Part shown: one piece after another, positions 9,351 to 18,237 of the stretch
Layout: each line of letters starts with the position of its first letter
Position numbering within the stretch: position 1 is the first letter of the stretch
From: Herbaspirillum huttiense
Lineage (GTDB): Bacteria; Pseudomonadota; Gammaproteobacteria; Burkholderiales; Burkholderiaceae_D
Reading direction: 5' to 3'
Length of the DNA: 64,000 nucleotides
Assembly: GCF_004367745.1 (NCBI RefSeq)
Contig: NZ_CP037993.1
Location: 930,001-994,000, forward strand
The notes under the pieces: model-generated
What the model was told of the DNA's origin: nothing
The model's database searches: none
What the model saw: only the letters and a program-made list of their open reading frames with translations
Position numbers and translations under genes: made by a program

Positions 9351-10610
9351 CTAACTATTGTCGCGCTCTCGCCCTCGGCGCAGAATCGCAACGTTGTGAG
9401 ACAAGCGTTCGCGCAACATGGCTTGCCATTCCTGATCCAGGCAATTTGCCACCGCATCAAAGCTGCCCGTAATACGCCCCAGCAGCGCGTCGAGACACCT
9501 CGCGGCCTCCTCCCGACTGGCAAATCCGAAACGATGTGCGTCAGCCAAAACTGCGTCGCGCGAAATGTCGAAGCGTCCCTGCGATAGCTGCATGTGCAGG
9601 CGAGCGGGCGTGTCCACCGGATTCGGAACCACGTCAAACGCTGGTGCGAGACGCCAGCGGCGTTCCTCCTCCGCATAGACGATCGCATGATTGCGTACAT
9701 GGTCATCATCGTTGCCGCAAACGGCATTGAAGACCATGCGACCGAAAAGTTCGATACGGTCAGTACTTGGTGCGCCCGCCAGCCTGAGTTCTTCGGCCAG
9801 ACGTGGATAGCTCCAGCGGTCCGTCTCATGACGCCCGGGATATTCAGCCTGCAGCAAGGATGCGGCGCTCACACACAGGTGGCGTTGTTGTCCGGTGCGG
9901 TCAAACCTGAGAACGCGTACCGACTTTCTGCCACCTGCGTCAGCGTGATAAACGGTTTGAGCAAAATTCAATCCGCTGGCCAGCCCCCATTGCTGGCCCA
10001 CGTGCTCAAGCAGCGGAACAGGGCCGGCGTCTGTAGCAATCTCCGGCTTGATCAGCCAGAACTGACCGTGGTCGCCCCGTACCGTCGCTTTGGGCCGCGC
10101 ACCGCCCACGCTGGCGGTCTGGACCAGCCGTTTGCGAATGCCGGCCCGGATAGCAGGACGATGCTCCGCGAGCGCCGCCAGTTCTTCAATGACTTCATTG
10201 AGTTGAGGCAGGCCAGGTGTGTTCATTTGCGCAGCGGGCGGCTTGGCACTTGTTCCTACGGCCAGCGCACCCCAGCGGTCCAGATTGCTGGCCTTGAGCA
10301 GATATTGCAGCGGCGGAGCATCTTCCGAAAGATTGTGTTCGCGACGCAGCAGCGCTTGTCCCCAGGCATCCGGGCAGGCATCCCGCAATACGTCATGCAG
10401 ACCTTGATAGCGTTGTGCCCGGAAATCCGTCTCGGGCAAAAATTTCAAGTTCTGCGGATCAATGGCCCAGGTATGCCCGGCGTCGATGTAAGACGGGGCA
10501 TACCTGAAAAATCCCTCTCCGGAATCGCCTGCCTTGTACCGGCCCACAGTGAGCCACTCGCCATTGTCAGGACGCTGCAGATAGACATAGACCGGTTTAG
10601 AAATAGTCAT
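9351..10610 (-). CDS. hipA: HipA-type serine/threonine kinase toxin
   Basis: This 419-aa protein belongs to the HipA family, kinases of type II toxin-antitoxin modules. The best-studied member phosphorylates glutamyl-tRNA synthetase and causes persistence. It shows an N-terminal HipA domain (VYVYLQ, then GRYKAG), the glycine-rich SVGGARPKA loop, the catalytic loop GNDDDHVRNHA, and a DFG-like FDVVPNP. The start is taken as ATG 10610, which gives a 14-base overlap with hipB and has GGGAG upstream. The ATG-less upstream extension to 10664 would overlap hipB by 68 bases. It is translationally coupled to the HipB antitoxin. All kinase motifs look intact, so activity is expected, but the target is unknown. 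Confidence 0.9.
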   Translation of the reverse strand: MTISKPVYVYLQRPDNGEWLTVGRYKAGDSGEGFFRYAPSYIDAGHTWAIDPQNLKFLPETDFRAQRYQGLHDVLRDACPDAWGQALLRREHNLSEDAPPLQYLLKASNLDRWGALAVGTSAKPPAAQMNTPGLPQLNEVIEELAALAEHRPAIRAGIRKRLVQTASVGGARPKATVRGDHGQFWLIKPEIATDAGPVPLLEHVGQQWGLASGLNFAQTVYHADAGGRKSVRVLRFDRTGQQRHLCVSAASLLQAEYPGRHETDRWSYPRLAEELRLAGAPSTDRIELFGRMVFNAVCGNDDDHVRNHAIVYAEEERRWRLAPAFDVVPNPVDTPARLHMQLSQGRFDISRDAVLADAHRFGFASREEAARCLDALLGRITGSFDAVANCLDQEWQAMLRERLSHNVAILRRGRERDNS

Positions 10611-10932
10611 CGTCGCCAGCTCCCTTTTGCTCCCGATTGAGTCTGACACGCTGGCCATAGTCACCTTGCCAAAGTTCGGCAGGCAATGCCGGTACGGCCT
10701 GGTCGAAGATGCCCAGCGCCAGAAGCGCGGTCAGATAAGCACCCACGCCGGCACCGGGATCTCCCTTTTCCAATCTGGCCAGCGTCACCCGCGAGATTCC
10801 CAGCCGGGCAGACAAATCAATGGCAGTGATGCGCTGACGCAGGCGCTGGGTGGCAATGCATTTGCCCCAGGTCGTCAGGCGCTCTTGTACCAGTGTCGGC
10901 CAGTCCTGTGCCGTCGAGAGTTTCTTGGGCAT
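10597..10932 (-). CDS. hipB: HipB-type HTH antitoxin
   Basis: This 111-aa Xre-family DNA-binding protein has its helix-turn-helix at about residues 30-60 (QRLRQRITAIDLSARLGIS, then RVTLARLEKGDPGAG). HipB proteins neutralise HipA and autorepress the operon. The C-terminal tail (GAGDDDYF) overlaps the hipA start by 14 bases. GGAG precedes the ATG at 10932. Two 39-bp partly palindromic repeats upstream are likely its operators. The minus-strand hexamer TATAAT at 10963-10958 inside the first repeat would place repressor binding over the promoter. Confidence 0.88.
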   Translation of the reverse strand: MPKKLSTAQDWPTLVQERLTTWGKCIATQRLRQRITAIDLSARLGISRVTLARLEKGDPGAGVGAYLTALLALGIFDQAVPALPAELWQGDYGQRVRLNREQKGAGDDDYF

Positions 10933-10945
10933 GCTTTTCTCCGTT

Positions 10946-11048
10946 CATAGATATGACATTATAGTATTTAATGCATTATCTATGTTCTGAGTGTTTCAGG
11001 TCTGTGCTTCATAGATATGGCGTTAATTTACTTAATGTGATCTCTATG
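10946..11048 (-). promoter_or_regulatory. hipBA promoter with two 39-bp operator-like repeats
   Basis: Two related 39-bp units lie at 10946-10984 and 11010-11048, with starts 64 bases apart (about six helical turns). Both begin CATAGATATG and end CTATG. The first has perfect outer arms CATAGATA/TATCTATG. The minus-strand -10 TATAAT (10963-10958) lies inside the first unit, so occupancy would block transcription. Assignment to HipB is inference from position. Confidence 0.6.
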
Positions 11049-11340
11049 ATGCACTCTGGAAGGGCCCGCCGCCGTCTCTCTTGTCGTTGATCGAGCGCAT
11101 CTTCGAGCCTGCTGCAGTGTGAGGAATCCATGGCCGCCAGGGCGTGCGAGGAGCCAGCCAGGGACAGCAAGCCCAACAGTTCTCCCCGGAAATAGTAACG
11201 TATGTGACTATCTCACCCGTCCCCAACCACTTCCCGCCAAACAGGAAACAAGCCCCAATCTCCAGCTCACCTCGTCTGCTCATCACACAACATCCCGCGC
11301 TATAGTCGACGCTGACCCCATCGACCTCCTGCATGCCACG

Positions 11341-12279
11341 ATGAAAAACCAAGCCATGGATTACCTGCCCCGCATGGTGATCTTCTCCCGCGTCGTCGAG
11401 CTGGGCGCCTTTTCCAAGGCCGCTCGCGAACTGGGGCTGACCTCGTCGTCGGTCAGCCAGCACATCAGTGCGCTCGAAGCCATCCTCGGTACCACCCTGC
11501 TGCACCGGACCACCCGCAAGCTCAGCCTCACCGAAGCCGGCCAAGGCTTCTATGCCCACTGCGCCCGCATCGTGGCGCTGGCCAATGAAGCGCGCGATGC
11601 CACCGAGAGCCTGCACAAGGAACTGGTCGGCGAACTGCGCATCGCTTCCTCCAGCTTCATGGCCCCCGAATACCTGGTGCCCGCCCTCGACCACTTCATC
11701 CGCAGCCATCCCCAGCTGCGCATCAGCATCCACGTCAGCGATCACAACGTCGACCTCATGGACCACAGCGTCGACCTGGCCTTGCGGGTAGGCAAGACTC
11801 CCGGCCCCGGCGATATCCCGCTGGCCCGCATGGGCGCCGTGCTCTGCGCGTCCCCCGATTACCTGCAGGCCAGGGCCGCCATCCGCCGTCCCGAGGATCT
11901 GCTTCAGCATCAGATGTTGTTCTTCACTCCGCATGGTCCCGATGCCGTGGTCGATCTCACCCTGACCAATCGCGCCGGGCAATGCGCGCAACTGCGCCTC
12001 GGTCCGCGCATCACCGCCAACCACGCCCGCTCGATCCGGCAGCTGGCCGTGCAGGGACATGGTGTAGGCCGCTTCCTGCGCAGTAAGGTGCAAGATGATC
12101 TTAAGTCGGGACGCCTGGTGGAAGTCTTGCCGGACTGGTCGCTGGAAGGCTATTGCGCCTTCATCACCACCCGCCATCGCGACGCCGTGCCCGCCAAGAT
12201 CCTGGCCTGCATCGCCCAGATCCAGGATTATTTCGCGCGCCGTCATCCGCCTGAAGACGAGGAAACGGCTGCGCGGTAA
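11341..12279 (+). CDS. LysR-family transcriptional regulator (CrgA/AaeR-like)
   Basis: This 312-aa regulator has an N-terminal winged HTH (FSRVVELGAFSKAARELGLT, then SSSVSQHISALE) and a C-terminal substrate-binding domain with the usual LRIASSSFMAPEYLVPAL and LALRVGKTP segments. The frame is open further upstream, but the LysR fold starts with MDYLPRMVIF, so ATG 11341 (or 11356) is chosen. The upstream gap holds the hipB operators and no other gene. No divergent metabolic partner is present. The next gene downstream (hglS) is about 480 bases away, so its regulon cannot be read from context. Confidence 0.85.
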   Translation: MKNQAMDYLPRMVIFSRVVELGAFSKAARELGLTSSSVSQHISALEAILGTTLLHRTTRKLSLTEAGQGFYAHCARIVALANEARDATESLHKELVGELRIASSSFMAPEYLVPALDHFIRSHPQLRISIHVSDHNVDLMDHSVDLALRVGKTPGPGDIPLARMGAVLCASPDYLQARAAIRRPEDLLQHQMLFFTPHGPDAVVDLTLTNRAGQCAQLRLGPRITANHARSIRQLAVQGHGVGRFLRSKVQDDLKSGRLVEVLPDWSLEGYCAFITTRHRDAVPAKILACIAQIQDYFARRHPPEDEETAAR

Positions 12280-12759
12280 AGCGTTGCGGCGCTTGCATTG
12301 TTCAATTTGATTAACGAGTACGTTCGCAAAACGACGGCTAATCAAATCGCTGCGCTTGTAATACAGTTCCCCTGTCGTTCCCTGCCGGTCATGTGTCGGG
12401 GGGCACTGCGGGCTGCAAGCTCGCGCCGGCGTTGCGTTACCGCGGAGGGGGTTTTCGGTGGCGCAACACGTAGAGGGAAGAGGGCGATGCCGACAAGCGC
12501 AGGATGCACCCGCCTTTCCTCTCTGGGACGACCGTCAATGGACAGATCAGCATCTGCTCGGCATCGTGATCGACATTGGCATATCAACCGCATGGGCTGC
12601 CCCAGCCCCTGCCCCGTCAGCCGGCTTGTGCGCTCCACCCCCGCTCCCGCCCTTGCATGAGTAAAAGGCATCGAAGCCCCAGAATTTATCGTTTTATTTG
12701 CCGCCCGCGCTGCCCTTACCATGAGGCTATCTCATAGTCACCCGGTCAAAGGCACGCAA
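12280..12759. other. Intergenic region upstream of hglS
   Basis: No credible gene is visible. A perfect 9-bp inverted repeat, ATTTGATTA (12305-12313) and TAATCAAAT (12339-12347), flanks a 25-nt spacer and could be an operator or a weak terminator after the LysR gene. A second short inverted repeat, ATGAG-GCTAT-CTCAT (12721-12735), lies 24 bases before the hglS start. An ORF covering 12342-12722 on the minus strand has no protein-like features. Confidence 0.4.
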
Positions 12760-13833
12760 ATGACGATCTCCGCGCAGCACAGCAATCTCCATCAACTCCT
12801 GCTTTCCCACTACGGCGACGAGGCCCTGGTGCAGCGCCAGTTCGCGCGCCTGGAAGTCCCCGCCTCGACCCTGCGCCCCGCGGCGTCCGAGGTCTCGCGC
12901 CTGGAACTGGCGCAGGCCCTGAACATGCTGCTCTTCGAAGGCCTGCTGCAACAGGTCGCCACCGGCCGTGACTATGTGGCCGATGCCGAGCGCGAGGGCG
13001 TGAAGATCTGCTTCGACCACGGCGCCGTGCGCACCGTGCGCCTGGGCCGCGACAGCGGTTTCCCCGATGGCGAAACCCTCTTCACCAGCGTGCTGTTGCC
13101 GCTGGGCTACCAGCAGACCGGTACCTACCCGCTGGCGCGCATCAAGATGACCGGCCGCGTCTATACCCACATCGACGACGCCGAACAGATCGCCCAGTTC
13201 TTCGTGAGCGAACTGCATCCGGAACAGTTCTCGCCGCAATTCCAGCAGACCGTGGATGCCGTGCTGGCCACGTCGCGCAATCCGCTCTCCGATGAAGTGC
13301 TGGCCTTGCTGGCCAAGCTGTCCGCACAAGGCAAGCTGGACATGGACGAGGCCAAGCGCCTGTTGCCCGCCATGCTCAAGTGCTTCGCCCGCCATCACGA
13401 CCTGCCGACCCTGGCGCAATACGAAACGCTCAAGGCCGAATCCGCCGAGATGGCCTGGATCTCCACCGAAGGCAATGCCTTCAATCACGCCACCGACCGT
13501 GTCTCCGACGTGGTCGCGACCGCCGAACGCCAGCGCCAGCTGGGACGTCCCATCAAGGACCAGGTGGAAGTCTCGCGCAATGGCCGCGTGCGCCAGACCG
13601 CCTTCCGTGCAGTCAAGGTCGATTACCAGCTGCAGGGCGAGGACGGCCAGCCGGTCGCCGTCACCGTGCCGGGTTCCTTCTACGAATTCATCTCGCGCGA
13701 TTATTTCGCCGACGAGGCCGGCCAGCGCAAGCTGGACCTGACCTTCGACAGCGGCAACGCGCAAGGCATCTTCAAGATGACCGAGGCCGTGGCATCGGGC
13801 GCAGCCGGCGGCGAGGCGGCCAGTGTCTGCTGA
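12760..13833 (+). CDS. hglS: 2-oxoadipate dioxygenase/decarboxylase (DUF1338, HglS/YdcJ family)
   Basis: This 357-aa DUF1338 protein would convert 2-oxoadipate to D-2-hydroxyglutarate with O2 and Fe(II), the HglS reaction of lysine catabolism. The family segments CFDHGAVRTVR, SVLLPLGYQQTGTYPL and WISTEGNAFNHATDRV are present and contain the histidines expected to bind iron. The C-terminal segment SFYEFISRDYF is also typical. The start is taken as ATG 12760, because the ATG at 12721 adds residues without a ribosome-binding site. The 3' end overlaps the next gene by 11 bases. That gene encodes the enzyme consuming the HglS product, which strongly supports the assignment. Confidence 0.88.
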   Translation: MTISAQHSNLHQLLLSHYGDEALVQRQFARLEVPASTLRPAASEVSRLELAQALNMLLFEGLLQQVATGRDYVADAEREGVKICFDHGAVRTVRLGRDSGFPDGETLFTSVLLPLGYQQTGTYPLARIKMTGRVYTHIDDAEQIAQFFVSELHPEQFSPQFQQTVDAVLATSRNPLSDEVLALLAKLSAQGKLDMDEAKRLLPAMLKCFARHHDLPTLAQYETLKAESAEMAWISTEGNAFNHATDRVSDVVATAERQRQLGRPIKDQVEVSRNGRVRQTAFRAVKVDYQLQGEDGQPVAVTVPGSFYEFISRDYFADEAGQRKLDLTFDSGNAQGIFKMTEAVASGAAGGEAASVC

Positions 13834-15229
13834 GGCCACGCTGGCGCGTCTGCAGGACCTGCTGGGCAGCGCCGGCCTGATCACCTCCGCGCCCGAGCGC
13901 CAGCCCTACGAGCACGGCCCGCGCTATGGGGCCGGGCAGGCGCTGTGCGTGGCGCGTCCGGCCAATGTGGCCGAAGCCGCCGAGCTCATGCGCCTGTGCG
14001 CAGCCGAAAATATCCGCCTGATCCCGCAGGGGGCCAACACCGGCCTGGTCGGTGCGGCTTCGCCTGATAGTTCAGGTCTGCAACTAATCCTCAGCATGGA
14101 GCGCATCAAGGGCGTGATCGATATCGATCCGGTCGATGGCGTGATCCAGGCCTGGGCCGGCACCCGCCTGTCGGACCTGAACCAGGCGCTGGCCCCGCAC
14201 GGGCTGTGCTTCCCCATCGACCTCGGGGCCGATCCCTCGGTAGGCGGCATGCTGGCCGCCAACACCGGCGGCGCGCGCCTGATCCGCTATGGCGACGTGC
14301 GCCACAACACGCTGGGCCTGCAGGCGCTGCTGATGCAGCCGCCCGGCGAACTGCTGGAGATGGGCAACCGCCTGCACAAGAACAATACCGGTCCGGACTG
14401 GAAGCAGCTCTTCATCGGCACGGCCGGCAGCTACGGCATCGTCACGCAAGCGGTGCTGCGCGCGCATCCGCTGCCGCGCCAGCGCGCCACCGCCTTGATC
14501 GTGCCGTCCTCGCTGGAAGCGGGTTTGCGCCTGCTGCAGGATGCCCAGGCGCAGTTCGCCGATTTCCTCACGGCCTTCGAAGGTATCTCGCGCAATGCGC
14601 TGGCGTCGGTCTTGCGCCACCTGCCGCAGGTGAATGCACCCTTTGATCCATTACCGGACTATGCCTTGCTGGTGGAACTGAGTTCGTCATCGGCGGCCAG
14701 TGAGCACTTCGATCTCGACCAGCTCTTCATGGCCTGGCTGGAACGCCACTTCGACGATGCCATCGTCGATGCCGTGGTCGACAAGCCCGAGACCCTGTGG
14801 CGGCTGCGCCATGCCATCAGCGACAGCGTCAAGCAGGAGGGCAGGATCGTCGCCTTCGACATCTCCGTCTCGCGCTCGCGCATGCCGGCCTTCCGTGCGG
14901 AGGCACTGGCCCTGGTGGAACGGGACTTCGCCGGTGCCGAGGTGTTCGACTTCGGCCATTGGGGCGATGGCGGCGTGCATTTCAACCTGGCCATCCCGCC
15001 GGCGCAGCAGCCGCATTTCCCGCCGGAGCGCATCGAGGCCCTGCGCACCGCGCTGTATGACTTGGTTGCAAAACGTTACCAAGGCAGTTTCAGCGCCGAG
15101 CACGGCATCGGTCCCTTCAACCAGCATTACTACCAGCGCTACACGCAGCCCGAACAACGCGCGCTGGCCGGCCGCGTGCAAGACGTGTTCGATCCGCACT
15201 GCCTGCTGGGCAATACGCGCTTCACATGA
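13823..15229 (+). CDS. FAD-linked D-2-hydroxyglutarate dehydrogenase
   Basis: This 468-aa protein belongs to the FAD-binding_4 (PCMH) / FAD-oxidase C family. The FAD-binding half has IRLIPQGANTGLVGA and DPSVGGMLAANTGGARL. The C-terminal half has the metal-site motif HWGDGGVHFN and ends with SAEHGIGPFNQHYY, as in D2HGDH and D-lactate dehydrogenases of this class. The GTG start at 13823 overlaps the hglS stop, indicating translational coupling. With HglS it would complete 2-oxoadipate to D-2-hydroxyglutarate to 2-oxoglutarate, so D-2-hydroxyglutarate is the best substrate guess. Sequence alone does not exclude D-lactate. Confidence 0.85.
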   Translation: MSAEATLARLQDLLGSAGLITSAPERQPYEHGPRYGAGQALCVARPANVAEAAELMRLCAAENIRLIPQGANTGLVGAASPDSSGLQLILSMERIKGVIDIDPVDGVIQAWAGTRLSDLNQALAPHGLCFPIDLGADPSVGGMLAANTGGARLIRYGDVRHNTLGLQALLMQPPGELLEMGNRLHKNNTGPDWKQLFIGTAGSYGIVTQAVLRAHPLPRQRATALIVPSSLEAGLRLLQDAQAQFADFLTAFEGISRNALASVLRHLPQVNAPFDPLPDYALLVELSSSSAASEHFDLDQLFMAWLERHFDDAIVDAVVDKPETLWRLRHAISDSVKQEGRIVAFDISVSRSRMPAFRAEALALVERDFAGAEVFDFGHWGDGGVHFNLAIPPAQQPHFPPERIEALRTALYDLVAKRYQGSFSAEHGIGPFNQHYYQRYTQPEQRALAGRVQDVFDPHCLLGNTRFT

Positions 15230-15330
15230 CGGGCAGCGTGCCGGGACGCTCTGGAGGGGAGGGCACGCCATTTGCTTTAGTGCGGGCTCCTTCACCTTCT
15301 GCCCCGCCTTCAGCCAGCGGTCTTCGTCCC

Positions 15331-16215
15331 ATGCGCCGTTTCATCCCGTCAACGTCCTGCCTGATCGCCTTCGATACGTCGGCCCGGCACATGTCGTTCA
15401 CCAAGGCGGCCAATGAATTGCACATGACGCAGGGTGCGGTGAGCCGCCAGGTGGCGATCCTGGAGGAGTACCTCAACGTCAAGCTGTTCGAGCGCATCAA
15501 CCGCCGCCTGATCCTCACCGAAGCCGGCCGCGATTATGCGGGCCAGGTCTCCAGCATCTTGAAGCAGATCGAGATGGCGACCTTCCAGGTCATGACCTAC
15601 AACAGCCTGGCCAGCGTGCTGAACCTGGCGATCCTGCCGACCTTCGGCGTGAAGTGGCTGATCCCGCGCCTGGCCAAGTTCGCTGCCGCCTATCCCGATG
15701 TGCTGCTGAACCTGAGCACGGAAGTGCTGCCCTTCGATTTCAATACGCGCCAGGTCGATGCCGCCATCCACTTCGGCGAACCCGACTGGCCCGATACCGT
15801 GATGGTGCGGCTGATGGGCGAAGAAGTGGTGCCGGTCTGCAGCAAGGCTTTGGCCGAAGGCCTGGGCTCGGTGGAGGACCTGGCCAACGTCACGCTGCTC
15901 CAGCACACCACGCGCCCGCAGGCCTGGCAGGACTGGTTCCGCCATGTCGGCGTGGATTGCCCCAATGCCTTGTCGGGCCCGCGCTTCGAGCAACTGGCCA
16001 TGGTCATCCAGGCCGCTGTCGCCGGCATGGGCGTGGCGCTCATGCCCAAGTTCATGGTCGAGACCGAGATCAGCCTGGGACAGTTGCATGTGCCCTTCCC
16101 GCTGGCGGTCAAGAGCCCGCAATCCTATTACCTCGTCTATCCCGAAAAGAACGCCGGCAAGGCGGCCATCCTCAAGTTCCGTGAGTGGATCCTGAGCGAA
16201 GCACAGGGCGGCTGA
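15331..16215 (+). CDS. LysR-family regulator (GcvA-like)
   Basis: This 294-aa regulator has the HTH near residues 20-45 (SFTKAANELHMTQGAVSRQV). Its GcvA/AmpR-like effector domain contains ILPTFGVKWLIPRL, a segment typical of regulators of amino-acid or beta-lactam responses. ATG 15331 gives the normal LysR N-terminus; the longer frame to 15226 adds a Ser/Pro-rich stretch with no homology-like features. It lies between hglS/D2HGDH and amaB on the same strand, so it is a good candidate regulator of the lysine-catabolic genes. This is inference from position. Confidence 0.87.
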   Translation: MRRFIPSTSCLIAFDTSARHMSFTKAANELHMTQGAVSRQVAILEEYLNVKLFERINRRLILTEAGRDYAGQVSSILKQIEMATFQVMTYNSLASVLNLAILPTFGVKWLIPRLAKFAAAYPDVLLNLSTEVLPFDFNTRQVDAAIHFGEPDWPDTVMVRLMGEEVVPVCSKALAEGLGSVEDLANVTLLQHTTRPQAWQDWFRHVGVDCPNALSGPRFEQLAMVIQAAVAGMGVALMPKFMVETEISLGQLHVPFPLAVKSPQSYYLVYPEKNAGKAAILKFREWILSEAQGG

Positions 16216-16574
16216 GGTCTTCCATCGGGCTGCATCGATTCGGTGCAGCGATTTCCCAGGCTGACTAAAACTCATGGCCGCGCATTTTTCTCCTGCGTGC
16301 AGATGCATCTCGTGTCATGCCATGAGGGCGCTGCAAGCCGCCACCGGCGCGGCCCCGGCACCGCGGCTGAAAGCGCCACGGTACGGGGGCTTGCGGCCGA
16401 TATGAAGTGATGCGCTGCACCATCCTCGCCCATCCTCGCGCATTCTCGCGCGCCAGGCCAGTGCATTCCAAAAACTCATGATGTGGTGAAATTTTTTGGT
16501 TTTAAGAAGTAGGGCGGCTGTCCTTATACTCCATCGTTCCAGACCCATCCCACTCCACTTTTCAAGGGAACCCC
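16216..16574. other. Intergenic region upstream of amaB
   Basis: No gene is seen. A small hairpin GCTGCA (16229-16234) / TGCAGC (16244-16249) follows the LysR stop. The -10-like TTATAC at 16524-16529 is the best promoter candidate for amaB, but it has no good -35. The region probably holds the binding site of the LysR protein encoded just upstream; no clear T-N11-A palindrome was singled out. Confidence 0.35.
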
Positions 16575-18089
16575 ATGTCTTCTCCACGCATCTTCTCCAC
16601 CCTGGGTGCCGACTTCTCGGCCTGCGCCGGCAACGATCTGGTGATCCGTTCGCCGCGTGATGGCGAGGTCATCGCGCAACTCAAGGCGCAGACGCCGGCC
16701 GACGCCGAAGCGGCCATCGCCGGCGCGCAGCAGGCCTTCCTGGCCTGGCGCGAAGTGCCGGCGCCGGTGCGCGGCGAACTGGTGCGCGTGCTGGGCGAAG
16801 TGCTGCGCGAGCATCGCGACGAACTCGGTGCCCTGGTCACCCAGGAAGCCGGCAAGATCCTCTCCGAAGGTTTGGGCGAGGTGCAGGAAATGATCGATAT
16901 CTGCGACTTCGCCGTGGGCCTGTCGCGCCAGTTGCACGGCCTGACCATCGCTTCCGAGCGTCCCGGCCATCGCATGATGGAAACCTGGCATCCGCTGGGC
17001 GTGGTCGGCGTGATCACCGCCTTCAATTTCCCGGTCGCGGTGTGGGCGTGGAACGCCGCGCTGGCGCTGGTGTGCGGCAATGCCGTGGTGTGGAAGCCTT
17101 CCGAAAAAACACCGGTCACGGCACTGGCCGTGCAAGCCCTGTTCGCCAAGGCCGTGGCGCGTTTCTCGGCACAGCGTCCGAACCTGGTGCCGGCGCAACT
17201 GTGCGGCCTGCTGATCGGCGGTGCCGACCTGGGCGAGACCCTCTCGCGTTCGGCCACCGTGCCGCTGGTGAGCGCCACCGGCAGCGTGCGCATGGGCCGC
17301 AAGGTCGCCACCGTGGTGGCCGAACGCCTGGGCCGCAGCCTGCTGGAACTGGGCGGCAACAATGCCATGATCGTCGCGCCCTCGGCCGACCTGAACCTGG
17401 CCCTGCGCGCCATCACCTTCTCCGCCGTGGGCACCGCCGGCCAGCGCTGCACCAGCTTGCGCCGCCTGTTCGTCCACAGCAGCATTCATGACCAGGTAGT
17501 GGCGCAAATCAAGCGCATCTACGCCAGCGTGAAGGTCGGCGATCCGCTGCAGGGCGATACCCTGGTCGGCCCGCTGATCGACCAGGCTGCTTTCGATGCC
17601 ATGCAGGCGGCACTCAAGCAAGCGCGTGCGCAGGGCGGTGAAGTCACCGGCGGCGAACGGGTGGACGTGATGGGCCAGCAGTCCTGGTACGTGCGCCCGG
17701 CACTGGTCACCATGCCCGGCCAGACTGCGATCATGCATCACGAGACCTTTGCGCCCATCCTCTACATCGTCAAGTACGATGAACTGGGCGATGCCATCGC
17801 CATGAACAACGCCGTGCCGCAAGGCTTGTCCTCGGCCATCTTCACCAATGACATGCGCGAAGCCGAGCTCTTCGTCTCGGCCGTGGGCAGCGACTGCGGC
17901 CTGGCCAACGTCAACATCGGCACCAGCGGGGCCGAAATCGGCGGTGCCTTCGGCGGCGAAAAGGAAACCGGCGGGGGCCGTGAATCCGGTTCGGACGCCT
18001 GGAAGAACTACATGCGCCGCGCCACCAACACCATCAACTACAGCAAGACCCTGCCGCTGGCGCAGGGTGTGAAGTTCGATATCGACTGA
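16575..18089 (+). CDS. amaB: L-aminoadipate-semialdehyde dehydrogenase (ALDH7/AmaB)
   Basis: This 504-aa aldehyde dehydrogenase is of the ALDH7 (antiquitin) class, which oxidises 2-aminoadipate 6-semialdehyde (in equilibrium with piperideine-6-carboxylate) to L-2-aminoadipate. It has the NAD-binding TAFNFPVAVWAWNAAL, the catalytic-glutamate motif ELGGNNAMIV and the nucleophile motif GTAGQRCTSLRR. The C-terminal segment GGAFGGEKETGGGRESG is characteristic of ALDH7. The length is normal. The gene lies with 2-aminoadipate and 2-oxoadipate processing genes, so it supplies the entry step of the local pathway. Confidence 0.9.
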   Translation: MSSPRIFSTLGADFSACAGNDLVIRSPRDGEVIAQLKAQTPADAEAAIAGAQQAFLAWREVPAPVRGELVRVLGEVLREHRDELGALVTQEAGKILSEGLGEVQEMIDICDFAVGLSRQLHGLTIASERPGHRMMETWHPLGVVGVITAFNFPVAVWAWNAALALVCGNAVVWKPSEKTPVTALAVQALFAKAVARFSAQRPNLVPAQLCGLLIGGADLGETLSRSATVPLVSATGSVRMGRKVATVVAERLGRSLLELGGNNAMIVAPSADLNLALRAITFSAVGTAGQRCTSLRRLFVHSSIHDQVVAQIKRIYASVKVGDPLQGDTLVGPLIDQAAFDAMQAALKQARAQGGEVTGGERVDVMGQQSWYVRPALVTMPGQTAIMHHETFAPILYIVKYDELGDAIAMNNAVPQGLSSAIFTNDMREAELFVSAVGSDCGLANVNIGTSGAEIGGAFGGEKETGGGRESGSDAWKNYMRRATNTINYSKTLPLAQGVKFDID

Positions 18090-18237
18090 GCGACGGCCAC
18101 GTCCACCTGCAGTACCCCAAGCAAAAATGCAGCACCGCTGCCGGATTCCTGCTCCACCTGGGAATCCGGCATGGCATCCCACGACCCACGCCCGCGCAAG
18201 CGGGATCCACAACGGCAAACCGGCAAGGAGTGCAGTA

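Noticed and set aside
12342..12722. 126-aa minus-strand ORF in the hglS upstream gap
   Set aside because: Arg/Pro/Ala-rich composition, no motif, no ribosome-binding site and it covers likely regulatory sequence.
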